Shown in pieces: positions 7,958 through 14,930 of a stretch of DNA of 14,930 bases (positions within the stretch are counted from its first letter, which is position 1; every line of letters starts with the position of its first letter). A program made the translations under genes and the position numbers. The stretch is from Pectinatus sp. (GTDB taxonomy: Bacteria > Bacillota > Negativicutes > Selenomonadales > Selenomonadaceae). The notes under the pieces were generated by a model. That model was not told where the DNA came from, did no database searches, and saw only the letters and a program-made list of their open reading frames with translations. The stretch spans positions 1-14,930 of the forward strand of contig JAHHSR010000039.1 of assembly GCA_020025075.1 (NCBI GenBank), in the 5' to 3' direction.

Positions 7958-7989
7958 TGTCGTAAAAAACGCTTTGTCCTAAAAGCAAT

Positions 7990-8026
7990 AAAAAACACCT
8001 CCTACAATGGGTAGGAGGTGTTTTTT
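7990..8026. terminator. Bidirectional intrinsic terminator between nifJ and narK
   Basis: Perfect 16-bp inverted repeat: 7990-8005 with 8011-8026 around a 5-nt loop. The GC core (CACCTCCTAC / GTAGGAGGTG) is flanked by six A on the left and six T on the right, so it ends with a U-tract in either direction. It serves the converging nifJ (plus) and narK (minus) transcripts; the narK stop codon is only 8 bp away. Confidence 0.93.
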
Positions 8027-8034
8027 GTTTAAGA

Positions 8035-9366
8035 TTAAATATCGACGTCTTTGAGGCGATAGTAAAAGCCGTAGGTTAGGGCAATAGTGATGAGCGTGAA
8101 GCCGAACAAGATGTAAAGTGCGGCATCTGGCGAACCCGAAGAACCATAGGACCAGCCGAAGAGCTTAGGTACGATGAAAGCACCATAGGCGGCAACAGAT
8201 GAAATAAAGCCGGTGACTAAAGATGCCTGTAGGCCGTCGTCAAAAACGTGCGGTACCATGCGGAAAGTTGCGCCATTAACAAAACCTGTGGCAGCGAAGA
8301 TAATCATGAAGGAAGTCAAGAAGATAGTATAGTTGTGCGTGTGAACGCTAAAGAGGACGGCTGCTGTACCGGCAAGCATGACGAGAAGGCCGTAAAAAGT
8401 AACAGCTGCGCCGCTTTTTATCTTATCGGAGAGCCAGCCGCCGAAAGGACGAATGCCGGCACCGAGGAATGGCCCTAAAAAAGCGAGATGACCGAAGGAA
8501 ACTTCGGGAAATTCTTTTTTGACGAGCAGCGAAAGGGCAAAGGAAAAGCCGATGAAAGAACCGAAACCGCACGTATAAAGCCAAGCGAGAACCCAGGTGT
8601 GTTTTTCGCCGAACATGCTGACAAGACCTTTTATTCCTTTGGGTTTTATTGGCAGGTCATCCATGAATTTTAAGATGAGACCCAAGGTAATGATGATGGG
8701 AATTATCCAAATGTAGCAGACAGCCTGCAAATAAAGGGGAATATGAGCATGCGTATACTGCGGTGCGCCGAACAGACCGCCGACGGAGGCGGAGGTGAGA
8801 ACGAAAGGTGCGACAAAATAGACGAGCGAAACGCCAAGATTGCCGACACCGCCATCAATGCCAAGGGCCGTGCCGCGTTTAGAAACGGGATAGAAGCCGC
8901 CGATATTGGACATTGAAGAAGCGAAGTTAGCACCGGCAATGCCGATGAGGGAAACGTAAATGGCAAGCGTCATATAAGATGTTGAAGTATCCTGTACGGC
9001 GCGGCCAAGGCCAACAAGTGGAACGAGCATGATTGCCGTCGAGAAGAACGTCCACTTCATGCCGCCGACGAGGCTGGGCATGTAAGTGTAGAAAAATCGT
9101 CCCGTAGCACCGACAAGGCCGGGAAGAGCTGCTAGTGTGAACAACTGAGCATAGGTAAAATGAAAGCCGATATCATCTAGATGAACGGCGATGGTGGTCC
9201 ATAAAGACCAAACGCAGAAGGAAAGCACGAGCGCCCATGTAGAAACATAAAGGTTTTGTTTGGCAATGCGCCGGCCGTACTTTTCCCAAAAGACGGGATT
9301 TTCCGGGTCCCAGTTCTTGATAATTTCTTTACGCGTTTTATATTGTGGAACTGTAGCGTTATCCAA
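8035..9366 (-). CDS. narK: NarK-type nitrate/nitrite transporter (MFS)
   Basis: A 12-helix major facilitator protein that moves nitrate in and nitrite out across the inner membrane. The cytosolic N-tail (IKNWDPENPVFWEKYGRRIAKQNL in two stretches, near 15-38) matches the E. coli NarK tail. Nitrate signature 1, GANFASSMSNIGGFYP, lies near 145-160, and signature 2, TGFVNGATFRMVP, near 360-372. The substrate arginines are Arg90 (TGRFFY) and Arg306 (GAGIRPFGG), equal to E. coli R89 and R305. I chose TTG 9366 over GTG 9375: GAGGTG at 9378-9373, a perfect anti-SD match, overlaps the GTG but lies 6 nt before the TTG. Length is then 443 residues. It diverges from narGHJ and shares the regulatory gap, so it should supply nitrate to that enzyme. 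Confidence 0.95.
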   Translation of the reverse strand: MDNATVPQYKTRKEIIKNWDPENPVFWEKYGRRIAKQNLYVSTWALVLSFCVWSLWTTIAVHLDDIGFHFTYAQLFTLAALPGLVGATGRFFYTYMPSLVGGMKWTFFSTAIMLVPLVGLGRAVQDTSTSYMTLAIYVSLIGIAGANFASSMSNIGGFYPVSKRGTALGIDGGVGNLGVSLVYFVAPFVLTSASVGGLFGAPQYTHAHIPLYLQAVCYIWIIPIIITLGLILKFMDDLPIKPKGIKGLVSMFGEKHTWVLAWLYTCGFGSFIGFSFALSLLVKKEFPEVSFGHLAFLGPFLGAGIRPFGGWLSDKIKSGAAVTFYGLLVMLAGTAAVLFSVHTHNYTIFLTSFMIIFAATGFVNGATFRMVPHVFDDGLQASLVTGFISSVAAYGAFIVPKLFGWSYGSSGSPDAALYILFGFTLITIALTYGFYYRLKDVDI

Positions 9367-9399
9367 GAAAGACACCTCTCTTTAAAAGTTATGGCTACT

Positions 9400-9405
9400 A
9401 GTATA
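9400..9405 (-). promoter_or_regulatory. Inferred narK promoter -10 (TATACT), activator-dependent
   Basis: On the minus strand TATACT (9405 to 9400) predicts a start near 9393 and a 27-nt leader to TTG 9366. The -35 position holds CACACA, a poor match, as expected for an activator-dependent promoter. The Crp/Fnr-type box at 9427-9442 is then centred at -41.5, the class II position. Confidence 0.55.
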
Positions 9406-9426
9406 GGATAAAAGATATTGATTGTG

Positions 9427-9442
9427 TGTGACATAAGTCACG
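9427..9442 (-). promoter_or_regulatory. Crp/Fnr-family binding site serving narK
   Basis: TGTGA-CATAAG-TCACG matches TGTGA-N6-TCACA at nine of ten positions and contains the exact palindrome GTGAC-ATAA-GTCAC. The centre, 9434.5, is 41.5 bp upstream of the inferred narK start. The regulator is not in the window. An FNR, HcpR or other Crp-family nitrate/redox regulator would fit, but the half-site is closer to Crp than to Fnr (TTGAT). Confidence 0.6.
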
Positions 9443-9454
9443 GTTTTTTAAAAA

Positions 9455-9482
9455 AAAATTTATATTGCACGATATAAATTTT
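9455..9482. repeat. AT-rich 11-bp palindrome in the narK-narG control region
   Basis: AAAATTTATAT (9455-9465) and its exact reverse complement ATATAAATTTT (9472-9482) flank a 6-nt spacer (TGCACG). The centre, 9468.5, is near -68.5 for narG and -75.5 for narK, between the two Crp/Fnr-type boxes. It could be an operator for a second regulator, or a curved/UP-type element. No function is proven. Confidence 0.5.
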
Positions 9483-9487
9483 AAAAA

Positions 9488-9503
9488 TGCGACAATTATC
9501 ACA
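9488..9503 (+). promoter_or_regulatory. Crp/Fnr-family binding site serving narGHJ
   Basis: TGCGA-CAATTA-TCACA matches TGTGA-N6-TCACA at nine of ten positions. Its centre, 9495.5, is 41.5 bp upstream of the start inferred from the -10 at 9525-9530. This is the same class II geometry as the narK box, 61 bp away and facing the other way. Confidence 0.6.
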
Positions 9504-9524
9504 TAAAAAATCATTAAATTCTTG

Positions 9525-9530
9525 TATTCT
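9525..9530 (+). promoter_or_regulatory. Inferred narG promoter -10 (TATTCT)
   Basis: TATTCT predicts transcription from about A9537 and a leader of about 62 nt to ATG 9599. The -35 position (CATAAA at 9502-9507) is poor, as expected with a class II activator. The start at 9537 makes the in-frame ATG 9539 an implausible translation start. Confidence 0.5.
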
Positions 9531-9561
9531 ATTAGAAAATGGAATTTATAACACCATCAGA

Positions 9562-9602
9562 GAGGGGAGTGGAACGCGTCCATGAGGACGCGTGCATTAT
9601 GA
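9562..9602 (+). promoter_or_regulatory. narG leader: SD, hairpin and 6-codon overlapping ORF
   Basis: The SD GAGGGGAG (9562-9569) lies 29 nt from the narG ATG at 9599, too far for normal use. Between them is a perfect 8-bp hairpin, ACGCGTCC (9574-9581) and GGACGCGT (9586-9593), with loop ATGA. If folded, it leaves about 9 nt between SD and ATG. The loop ATG (9582) also opens a short frame, MRTRAL, whose stop TGA (9600-9602) overlaps the narG ATG as ATGA, an arrangement typical of translational coupling. Which route is used is unknown. Confidence 0.55.
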
Positions 9603-12600
9603 AAAACTTATTTCGCAGAAAGTTTCGATACTTGACTCCTAAAGAAAATAGCGCTAGCGGTCATCAGGAAATCCTGACGGGCGGTCGCGATTGGGAGGAT
9701 ATGTATCGCGAACGCTGGTCGTATGACAAGGTGGTTCGTTCGACACATGGCGTCAACTGCACGGGTTCTTGTAGCTGGAATGTGTTCGTCAAAAATGGCA
9801 TCGTCACATGGGAAAACCAGGTACATGATTACCCTGAGACGCAGCCGGATATGCCGGATTTTGAACCGCGCGGTTGCCCACGCGGTGCGACATTTTCATG
9901 GTATCTTTATAGTCCGTTACGCATTAAATATCCTTATGTACGCGGTGCTCTCATCGAATTGTGGCGCGCAGCGAAAAAAGAGGCTAAAGACCCCGTAGCG
10001 GCATGGCAGAGCATTTCGGAAAATCCAGAAAAAAATTGCCTTTATAAGCAAGCGCGCGGCATGGGCGGCTTTGTACGCGTCTCTTGGGAAGAAGCGACGG
10101 AACTTGTGGCGGCTTCTCTTTTATACACTATAAAAAAATACGGCCCGGACCGTAATTTTGGCTTTTCGCCGATTCCGGCTATGTCGATGATTAGCTATGC
10201 CGCCGGCGCCCGCTTTTTAAATCTCATCGGCGGGGCCTGCGTGAGCTTTTATGACTGGTATGCTGACTTGCCGCCGGCCAGCCCGCAGGTTTGGGGTGAG
10301 CAGACAGACGTGCCGGAAAGCAGTGATTGGTTTAATGCGGGATATATCATTACGTGGGGGTCAAACGTTCCTCTTACACGCTCGCCGGATGCACATTTTC
10401 TCACCGAAGTGCGCTATAAGGGCACCAAGGTTGTCTCCATTTCACCGGATTACGCCGAGTCGACAACGGCAGCAGATGAATGGGTCAACCTTAATGTTGG
10501 CACGGATGGTGCCTTGGCAATGGCAATCGGCCATGTCATTTTGCGAGAATATTATTGGGAAAAACCTTGTGCCTATTTCCTCAAATATGCGCAAAAATAT
10601 ACGGATTTGCCCTTTTTGGTCTTTTTGAATGAAGCAGATGGACGCTATACGGCGGGCCGCTTCTTAAATGCTGCCGACCTTGGCAAAAAATCGAAGCACG
10701 ACGAATTTAAATTCGCGCTTATCGATGCAGTCAGTGATGATATTGTCATCCCTAATGGTACGCTCGGCGACCGCTGGGATAGGACGGAAAAGTGGAACTT
10801 GCACCTTGAAGATAGTGAAACGGGCCGTGCAATTACGCCACGTCTTTCCTTCATTGATAAACATGATGATGTAGTAGCCGTGAGCCTGCCCTATTTTGGC
10901 CAGGGACATGATAAAATCCTAAAAAGGGCCGTGCCGGTGCGCAAGCTAGAGATAGCGGGCAAGCAGCGTCTTGTGACAACGGTCTTTGATTTGGTGATGG
11001 CCAATTATGCTGTTGACCGCGGTCTCGGTGGCGAGGCGGCAGCTGATTATAGTGCCAATATTCCCTTTACGCCGTCTTGGCAAGAAAAAATAACGGGTGT
11101 TGCGGCAGAACGCGTCATTCACCTGGCGCATGAATTTGCGGACAATGCCATTAAGACGAAGGGGCGCTCGATGATTATCATGGGCGGCGGCATCAATCAC
11201 TGGTACCATAGCGATGTTATCTATCGCGTCATATTGAATATTATCTGCCTGACAGGCTGTGAAGGTGTAAACGGTGGCGGCTGGGCCCATTATGTAGGTC
11301 AGGAAAAGCTGCGGCCTGCTGAAGGCTGGGCTTCTATCATGAGTGGTACGGACTGGCAAAAAGCGCCCAAATTGCAAAATGGTACATCGTTCTTCTACTT
11401 TGCAACTGACCAGTGGCGTACGGATGAAATTGATACGAAAGACTTGGTTTCACCGCTTTGCAAGCCGCGCTATCGCCATAGCGGCGACTATAATGTCCTT
11501 GCTGCACGCCTTGGCTGGCTGCCCTCTTATCCGACTTTTGATAAGTCCGGCGACCAGATTATGAAGGAAGCGCAAGAAGCGGGCTGCAAGGATGACGAAG
11601 CTGTAAAATCGTTCGTGGCACAAAGCCTCAAGGACAAGAAACTTCATTTTGCCATTGAAGACCCCGATGCGCCAGAAAATATGCCGCGCAATCTTTTCAT
11701 TTGGCGCTCTAATCTCATTACCTCTTCTTCTAAGGGCAACGAGTATTTCCTCAAGTATTTGCTCGGTACGAAAAATGGCCTATTCCATGAAGAAGAATCA
11801 CCGACTAAGCCGGAAGAAATTAAAATGCGCGAAGGGGTTATGGGGAAATTAGACCTTTTGATTGACCTTGATTTTCGCATGGCGGGTTCAGCACTGTACT
11901 CCGATGTCTTGTTGCCGACAGCGACATGGTATGAAAAGACAGACCTTTCTTCGACAGACATGCATCCTTTTGTACATCCGCTGCAGGCGGCAGTAGACCC
12001 CGGCTGGGAGTCGAAATCGGACTGGGATATTTATCTTGAATTAGGAAAGGCAGTATCCAAGCTGGCAAAAGAAATTGGCATGGAACCGTATCAAGATATT
12101 ATGGCCGTGCCGATACAGCACGATACAGAAGGCGAAACGGCCCAGCCTTGCGGCAAGATTTTTGATTGGTCGAAGGGTGAATGCGAGCCAGTTCCCGGCA
12201 AAACGATGCCGCAGATACTGCACGTCGAACGCGATTACACAAAAATTTATGAAAAGCAGATTGCGCTAGGGCCAAATGTCAAGAATAATGGCATTGCCAT
12301 TAAGGGCATAGCCTGGAAAAGTGACAAGGAATATGAAGCTTTGGCAAAGCGCAATGGCGTAATAGAAGATAAAGAAGCAATATCATATGGTATGCCGACA
12401 ATAAAAGACAGTTATCATGCTTGTCAAGCTGTCTTGACTTTATCCTCGGCAACAAATGGAGAAGTGGCTATGCGCAGCTGGCAGGCGCTCGAAAAGAAGA
12501 CTGGCCTGAAGCTTACGCAGCTTGCCGAAACGCGCAAGGATGATAAGATTACGTTTGAAAATCTTGTTGCGCAGCCGCAGCAGGTCATCACTTCGCCGGC

Positions 12601-13267
12601 ATTTACCGGTGGCGGTGAAAATCGTCGTTATACGGCGTTTTCCACTAATATTGAAAATGAAATCCCCTTTAGAACATTGACGGGCCGGCAGCATTTTTAC
12701 CTTGACCATGAAATGTTGCGCGAATGGGGTGAAAATCTTGCCACCTATAAACCCATTTTGTCTTATGCGCCGCTGCATGATAATAACGTTTCCGACGGCA
12801 GCAAAGAAGTGACCTTGAAGTATTTGACGCCGCACAACAAGTGGAGCGTGCACAGCATGTTCTTTGATTCGCAGCAGATGCTTACGCTCTTTAGAGGCGG
12901 ACAGACTGTCTGGATGAATACAAAAGATGCAGAAAAAATAGATGTTAAAGATAACGACTGGGTGGAACTTTATAATAAAAATGGGGTTGTTGTTTCTCGC
13001 GCCGTTGTTACGCCGCGCATGCCGCAGGGCCTTGTGTATATGCATCATGCTCAAGATAAGCATATCAATGTACCGGGTTCTAAGATAACAAAGGAACGCG
13101 GCGGCACGCACAATACCCCGACGAAGATTCACGCAAAACCGACGCAGATGATTGGTGGCTATGGACAGCTCAGCTATGGCTTTAACTATTATGGCCCGAT
13201 AGGCAACCAAAGAGATATCATGGTTGTTGTCCGCAAATTGAAGGAGGTTGATTGGCTTGAAGATTAA
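9599..13267 (+). CDS. narG: Respiratory nitrate reductase catalytic alpha subunit
   Basis: This 1222-residue molybdo-bis(MGD) subunit reduces nitrate to nitrite on the cytoplasmic side of the NarGHI complex. It aligns with E. coli NarG (1247 residues) along its length. The FS0 4Fe-4S ligands are His50, Cys54, Cys58 and Cys93, and the Mo ligand is Asp223 in WYADLPPASP; each is one residue above its E. coli counterpart, which supports ATG 9599. MSMISYAAGAR and GGGWAHYVGQEKLRP are also recognisable, and the C-terminus ends VVVRKLKEVDWLED. The N-tail keeps a vestigial twin-arginine-like RRKFRYL (6-12), the region bound by NarJ in known systems. In-frame ATG 9539 lies at the inferred transcription start and has no SD, so it is rejected. 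narG overlaps narH by 11 bp. Reading frame and cofactor ligands are intact. Confidence 0.98.
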   Translation: MKNLFRRKFRYLTPKENSASGHQEILTGGRDWEDMYRERWSYDKVVRSTHGVNCTGSCSWNVFVKNGIVTWENQVHDYPETQPDMPDFEPRGCPRGATFSWYLYSPLRIKYPYVRGALIELWRAAKKEAKDPVAAWQSISENPEKNCLYKQARGMGGFVRVSWEEATELVAASLLYTIKKYGPDRNFGFSPIPAMSMISYAAGARFLNLIGGACVSFYDWYADLPPASPQVWGEQTDVPESSDWFNAGYIITWGSNVPLTRSPDAHFLTEVRYKGTKVVSISPDYAESTTAADEWVNLNVGTDGALAMAIGHVILREYYWEKPCAYFLKYAQKYTDLPFLVFLNEADGRYTAGRFLNAADLGKKSKHDEFKFALIDAVSDDIVIPNGTLGDRWDRTEKWNLHLEDSETGRAITPRLSFIDKHDDVVAVSLPYFGQGHDKILKRAVPVRKLEIAGKQRLVTTVFDLVMANYAVDRGLGGEAAADYSANIPFTPSWQEKITGVAAERVIHLAHEFADNAIKTKGRSMIIMGGGINHWYHSDVIYRVILNIICLTGCEGVNGGGWAHYVGQEKLRPAEGWASIMSGTDWQKAPKLQNGTSFFYFATDQWRTDEIDTKDLVSPLCKPRYRHSGDYNVLAARLGWLPSYPTFDKSGDQIMKEAQEAGCKDDEAVKSFVAQSLKDKKLHFAIEDPDAPENMPRNLFIWRSNLITSSSKGNEYFLKYLLGTKNGLFHEEESPTKPEEIKMREGVMGKLDLLIDLDFRMAGSALYSDVLLPTATWYEKTDLSSTDMHPFVHPLQAAVDPGWESKSDWDIYLELGKAVSKLAKEIGMEPYQDIMAVPIQHDTEGETAQPCGKIFDWSKGECEPVPGKTMPQILHVERDYTKIYEKQIALGPNVKNNGIAIKGIAWKSDKEYEALAKRNGVIEDKEAISYGMPTIKDSYHACQAVLTLSSATNGEVAMRSWQALEKKTGLKLTQLAETRKDDKITFENLVAQPQQVITSPAFTGGGENRRYTAFSTNIENEIPFRTLTGRQHFYLDHEMLREWGENLATYKPILSYAPLHDNNVSDGSKEVTLKYLTPHNKWSVHSMFFDSQQMLTLFRGGQTVWMNTKDAEKIDVKDNDWVELYNKNGVVVSRAVVTPRMPQGLVYMHHAQDKHINVPGSKITKERGGTHNTPTKIHAKPTQMIGGYGQLSYGFNYYGPIGNQRDIMVVVRKLKEVDWLED

Positions 13268-14678
13268 AGCGCAAATTGCAATGGTCATGAATCTTGACAA
13301 GTGTATCGGCTGCCATACCTGTTCGATTACCTGCAAGAGCTCTTGGACTAACCGACGCGGCACGGAATATATGTATTTTAACAATGTCGAGACAAAGCCC
13401 GGCATTGGCTATCCCAAACATTGGGAAGACCAAGACCGCTATAAAGGCGGCTGGACGGCAAAGGACGGACACCTTGCGTTGCGCTCAGGTTCGCGCGTCG
13501 AACGCCTCTTGAAGATTTTTTATAATCCTGACCAGCCGACCGTTGACGACTACTACGAGCCCTGGACTTACGACTATGAAACGCTTATCCATAGCGGCCG
13601 CAAGAATCATCAGCCCATCGCCCGGCCGCGCTCCGTCTTTACTAAAAAGCGCATGGAAATCAAGTGGGGGCCAAATTGGGACGATGACCTTGCAGGTGGC
13701 AGCGAGATTGCCGTCAAGGATTATAATTTAAACCGCCTTGGCGAAAAAATAGCTTTTGACTATCACGATGTCTTTATGAAATATCTGCCGCGCACCTGCA
13801 ATCACTGTCTAAATCCTGCCTGCGTTGCCGCCTGTCCTTCCGGTGCAATCTACAAGCGCGATGAAGATGGTATAGTCCTCGTTTCGCAGGATATTTGTCG
13901 TGGCTGGCGTCATTGTATTTCGGCTTGCCCCTATAAAAAGATATACTATAACTGGGAGACCAATAAGGCAGAAAAATGTACTTTTTGTTTCCCGCGCATT
14001 GAAAACGGCTTGCCGATGATTTGCGCTGATACGTGTGTTGGCCGTTTGCGCTATGCCGGTGTTCTTTTATACGACCTTGACCGTGTTGAAGCTGCGGCGG
14101 CAACGGAAAATAAAGAAGATATTTACCAAAGTACTCTCGATGTCATTCAGAACCCGTTTGACCCGGCAGTTATTGAGGCGGCGCGCCGCGCTGGCCTTTC
14201 CGATAAATGGATTGTTGCGGCACAAAAATCACCTGTCTATAAATTTATCAAAAAATGGCAGGTAGCTTTGCCGCTACATGCAGAATTTCGTACCTTGCCC
14301 ATGGTCTGGTATGTGCCGCCGATGAGCCCGATTTTGAATAATTTTGCAGCGCAAAAGGCATTGCCCGCACCAGACCAGATGCGGATACCGCTTGCTTATC
14401 TGGCCGAGCTTTTTGCAGCCGGCAATACAGAAGTTGTTTATAAGGTTATCGAGCGCTTGCTGGCAATGCGCCATCACATGCGCGGCAAGGTCGTAGGTCA
14501 GATGCCGCCTGATGTTAAATCTGACATGGAAGCTTCTGAAATAGAAAAAATGTATCGCCTCATGGCACTGGCCAAATATCGCGAACGCTTTGTAATACCT
14601 GCCGGCATTGAGAAAAAGCGCGCTGCATTATTTGAGGAACAAGGCTCGTGTGGCTTTGAAAGGGGCGATAGGTTTTGA
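13257..14678 (+). CDS. narH: Respiratory nitrate reductase iron-sulfur beta subunit
   Basis: This 473-residue cytoplasmic electron-transfer subunit carries electrons from membrane NarI to NarG. Four cluster sets are complete: C16/19/22/26, C181/184/189/193, C214/220/224 with Trp217 in place of a fourth Cys (the 3Fe-4S signature, CRGWRHC), and C241/244/256/260. MKIKAQIAMVMNLDKCIGC fits the E. coli start. TTG 13257 is chosen because AAGGAGG at 13241-13247 is 9 nt upstream; the longer TTG at 13248 directly abuts that SD. The gene begins inside the end of narG (11-bp overlap), indicating translational coupling. The C-terminus ends at CGFERGDRF, roughly 30 residues shorter than E. coli NarH, which is a common variation and not an obvious truncation. 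Confidence 0.98.
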   Translation: MKIKAQIAMVMNLDKCIGCHTCSITCKSSWTNRRGTEYMYFNNVETKPGIGYPKHWEDQDRYKGGWTAKDGHLALRSGSRVERLLKIFYNPDQPTVDDYYEPWTYDYETLIHSGRKNHQPIARPRSVFTKKRMEIKWGPNWDDDLAGGSEIAVKDYNLNRLGEKIAFDYHDVFMKYLPRTCNHCLNPACVAACPSGAIYKRDEDGIVLVSQDICRGWRHCISACPYKKIYYNWETNKAEKCTFCFPRIENGLPMICADTCVGRLRYAGVLLYDLDRVEAAAATENKEDIYQSTLDVIQNPFDPAVIEAARRAGLSDKWIVAAQKSPVYKFIKKWQVALPLHAEFRTLPMVWYVPPMSPILNNFAAQKALPAPDQMRIPLAYLAELFAAGNTEVVYKVIERLLAMRHHMRGKVVGQMPPDVKSDMEASEIEKMYRLMALAKYRERFVIPAGIEKKRAALFEEQGSCGFERGDRF

Positions 14679-14884
14679 ATAAACAAAATCAAAAAGTATT
14701 TGCTCTAGTGTCATTTTTATTGCAGTATCCTGATGAAGAGTGGCAAGCAGAAATGCCGTACTGGCGAGAAAAGGCCAAAGACATTGAACCGCCACAGGTA
14801 AAAGAGGTCGTGACTGATTTTTTTGCCCATCTTGCTTCGCTTGATGGCAAAACGCTGGAAGAAAACTATGTGCGCGATTTTGAT
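14675..14884 (+). pseudogene. narJ: NarJ nitrate reductase assembly chaperone, N-terminal fragment, interrupted
   Basis: NarJ inserts the Mo cofactor and matures NarGH; relatives are about 170-240 residues. Here 70 codons, from TTG 14675 to FD at 14884, match the NarJ/TorD-like N-terminus: FALVSFLLQYPDEEW, then TDFFAHL and ENYVRDFD. A TGA follows at 14885-14887. In family members the segment after FD continues into a Leu/Tyr/Thr-rich strand and a helical domain, absent in this frame. AAAGGGG at 14659-14665 gives 9-nt spacing to the TTG, whose last two bases overlap the narH stop. The break falls directly after TTGAT, and a 40-nt hairpin follows, so insertion by an IS200/IS605-type element is my preferred reading. 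A one-base deletion near 14884 is the alternative; that frame stays open to the window end. The complete gene would decide. Confidence 0.75.
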
Positions 14885-14930
14885 TGAAATTGCGCCGCAT
14901 ACTCGTGACTTTAGTCGTGAGTAAGGCGCA
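14885..14930 (+). mobile_element. Possible end of a second IS200/IS605-type element inserted in narJ
   Basis: Directly after TTGAT (14880-14884), the known target of ISDra2-type elements, narJ similarity stops. The next bases form a 40-nt hairpin: TGCGCC (14891-14896) pairs with GGCGCA (14925-14930), and T14900-C14909 pairs with G14914-A14923, with two G-U pairs, a 3/1 internal loop and a TTTA apical loop. The core GAC-TTTA-GTC with GTGAGTAAGG flanks resembles the end hairpins common in this superfamily. Only 46 bp are visible, with no transposase gene, so this is provisional. Confidence 0.45.

Noticed and set aside
9364..9375. narK start at GTG 9375
   Set aside because: The SD GAGGTG overlaps this codon; TTG 9366 has 6-nt spacing from the same SD.
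9539..9598. Longer narG beginning at ATG 9539 (20 extra residues)
   Set aside because: It has no SD, lies about 2 nt from the inferred transcription start, and the extra residues have no counterpart in E. coli NarG, whereas ATG 9599 puts every cofactor ligand one residue from the E. coli number.
13248..13259. narH start at TTG 13248
   Set aside because: It abuts the SD with no spacing; TTG 13257 has 9-nt spacing and gives the conserved MKI start.
12440..13405. 321-codon open frame on the minus strand opposite the narG end and narH start
   Set aside because: It lies entirely antisense to highly conserved narG/narH coding sequence, has no recognisable domain, and long antisense frames are a common by-product of this codon usage.
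14871..14930. Start of a group II intron in narJ (GTGCG sequence at 14870-14874)
   Set aside because: The GTGCG fits a group II 5' end, but it lies inside the conserved NYVRDFD coding segment, which would have to be intron, and the following bases do not look like domain I. The TTGAT-plus-hairpin explanation fits better.

Overview
The window reads as chromosome of an anaerobic, low-to-mid GC Firmicute-type bacterium, probably a Negativicute such as a Selenomonas or Veillonella relative. This placement is an inference from three things: strong Shine-Dalgarno (SD) sites, frequent TTG starts, and an anaerobic acyl-CoA / pyruvate:ferredoxin gene set beside a Nar-type nitrate reductase. No rRNA or other taxonomic marker is present.

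Region 1 (1 to about 1155) is a visibly AT-rich IS200/IS605-type insertion on the minus strand. It holds the N-terminal 205 codons of tnpB, open to the window edge, and a tnpA that looks doubly dead: the first His of the HUH motif is Tyr, and a one-base contraction of an A-run removes the catalytic Tyr. A perfect 21-bp hairpin marks the left end of the element. Region 2 (1160-1653) holds a small coiled-coil protein gene and a strong terminator.

Region 3 (1654-8026) is a plus-strand cluster: a CoA-transferase of the butyryl-CoA:acetate / 4-hydroxybutyrate family, a class I/II PLP aminotransferase and a full-length pyruvate:ferredoxin oxidoreductase, closed by a 16-bp bidirectional terminator. 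Together they suggest amino-acid to pyruvate to acetyl-CoA fermentation with CoA exchange and reduced ferredoxin.

Region 4 (8035-14884) is a nitrate respiration locus. narK (nitrate/nitrite transporter, minus) diverges from narG-narH-narJ (plus). The 232-bp narK-narG gap carries two Crp/Fnr-type boxes. Each is centred exactly at -41.5 of an inferred -10 element, one facing each way, with an AT-rich palindrome between them. The narG leader has an SD separated from the start codon by a perfect hairpin, whose loop also starts a 6-codon ORF that overlaps the narG start.

narJ breaks off after 70 codons, exactly after a TTGAT sequence. A 40-nt hairpin like those at IS200/IS605 ends follows. This suggests a second insertion of the same superfamily that interrupts the nitrate reductase assembly chaperone gene; the remainder, including any narI, lies outside the window.

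TTG is the best-supported start in four of the eight host genes (nifJ, narK, narH, narJ). No tRNA, rRNA or CRISPR array was seen.
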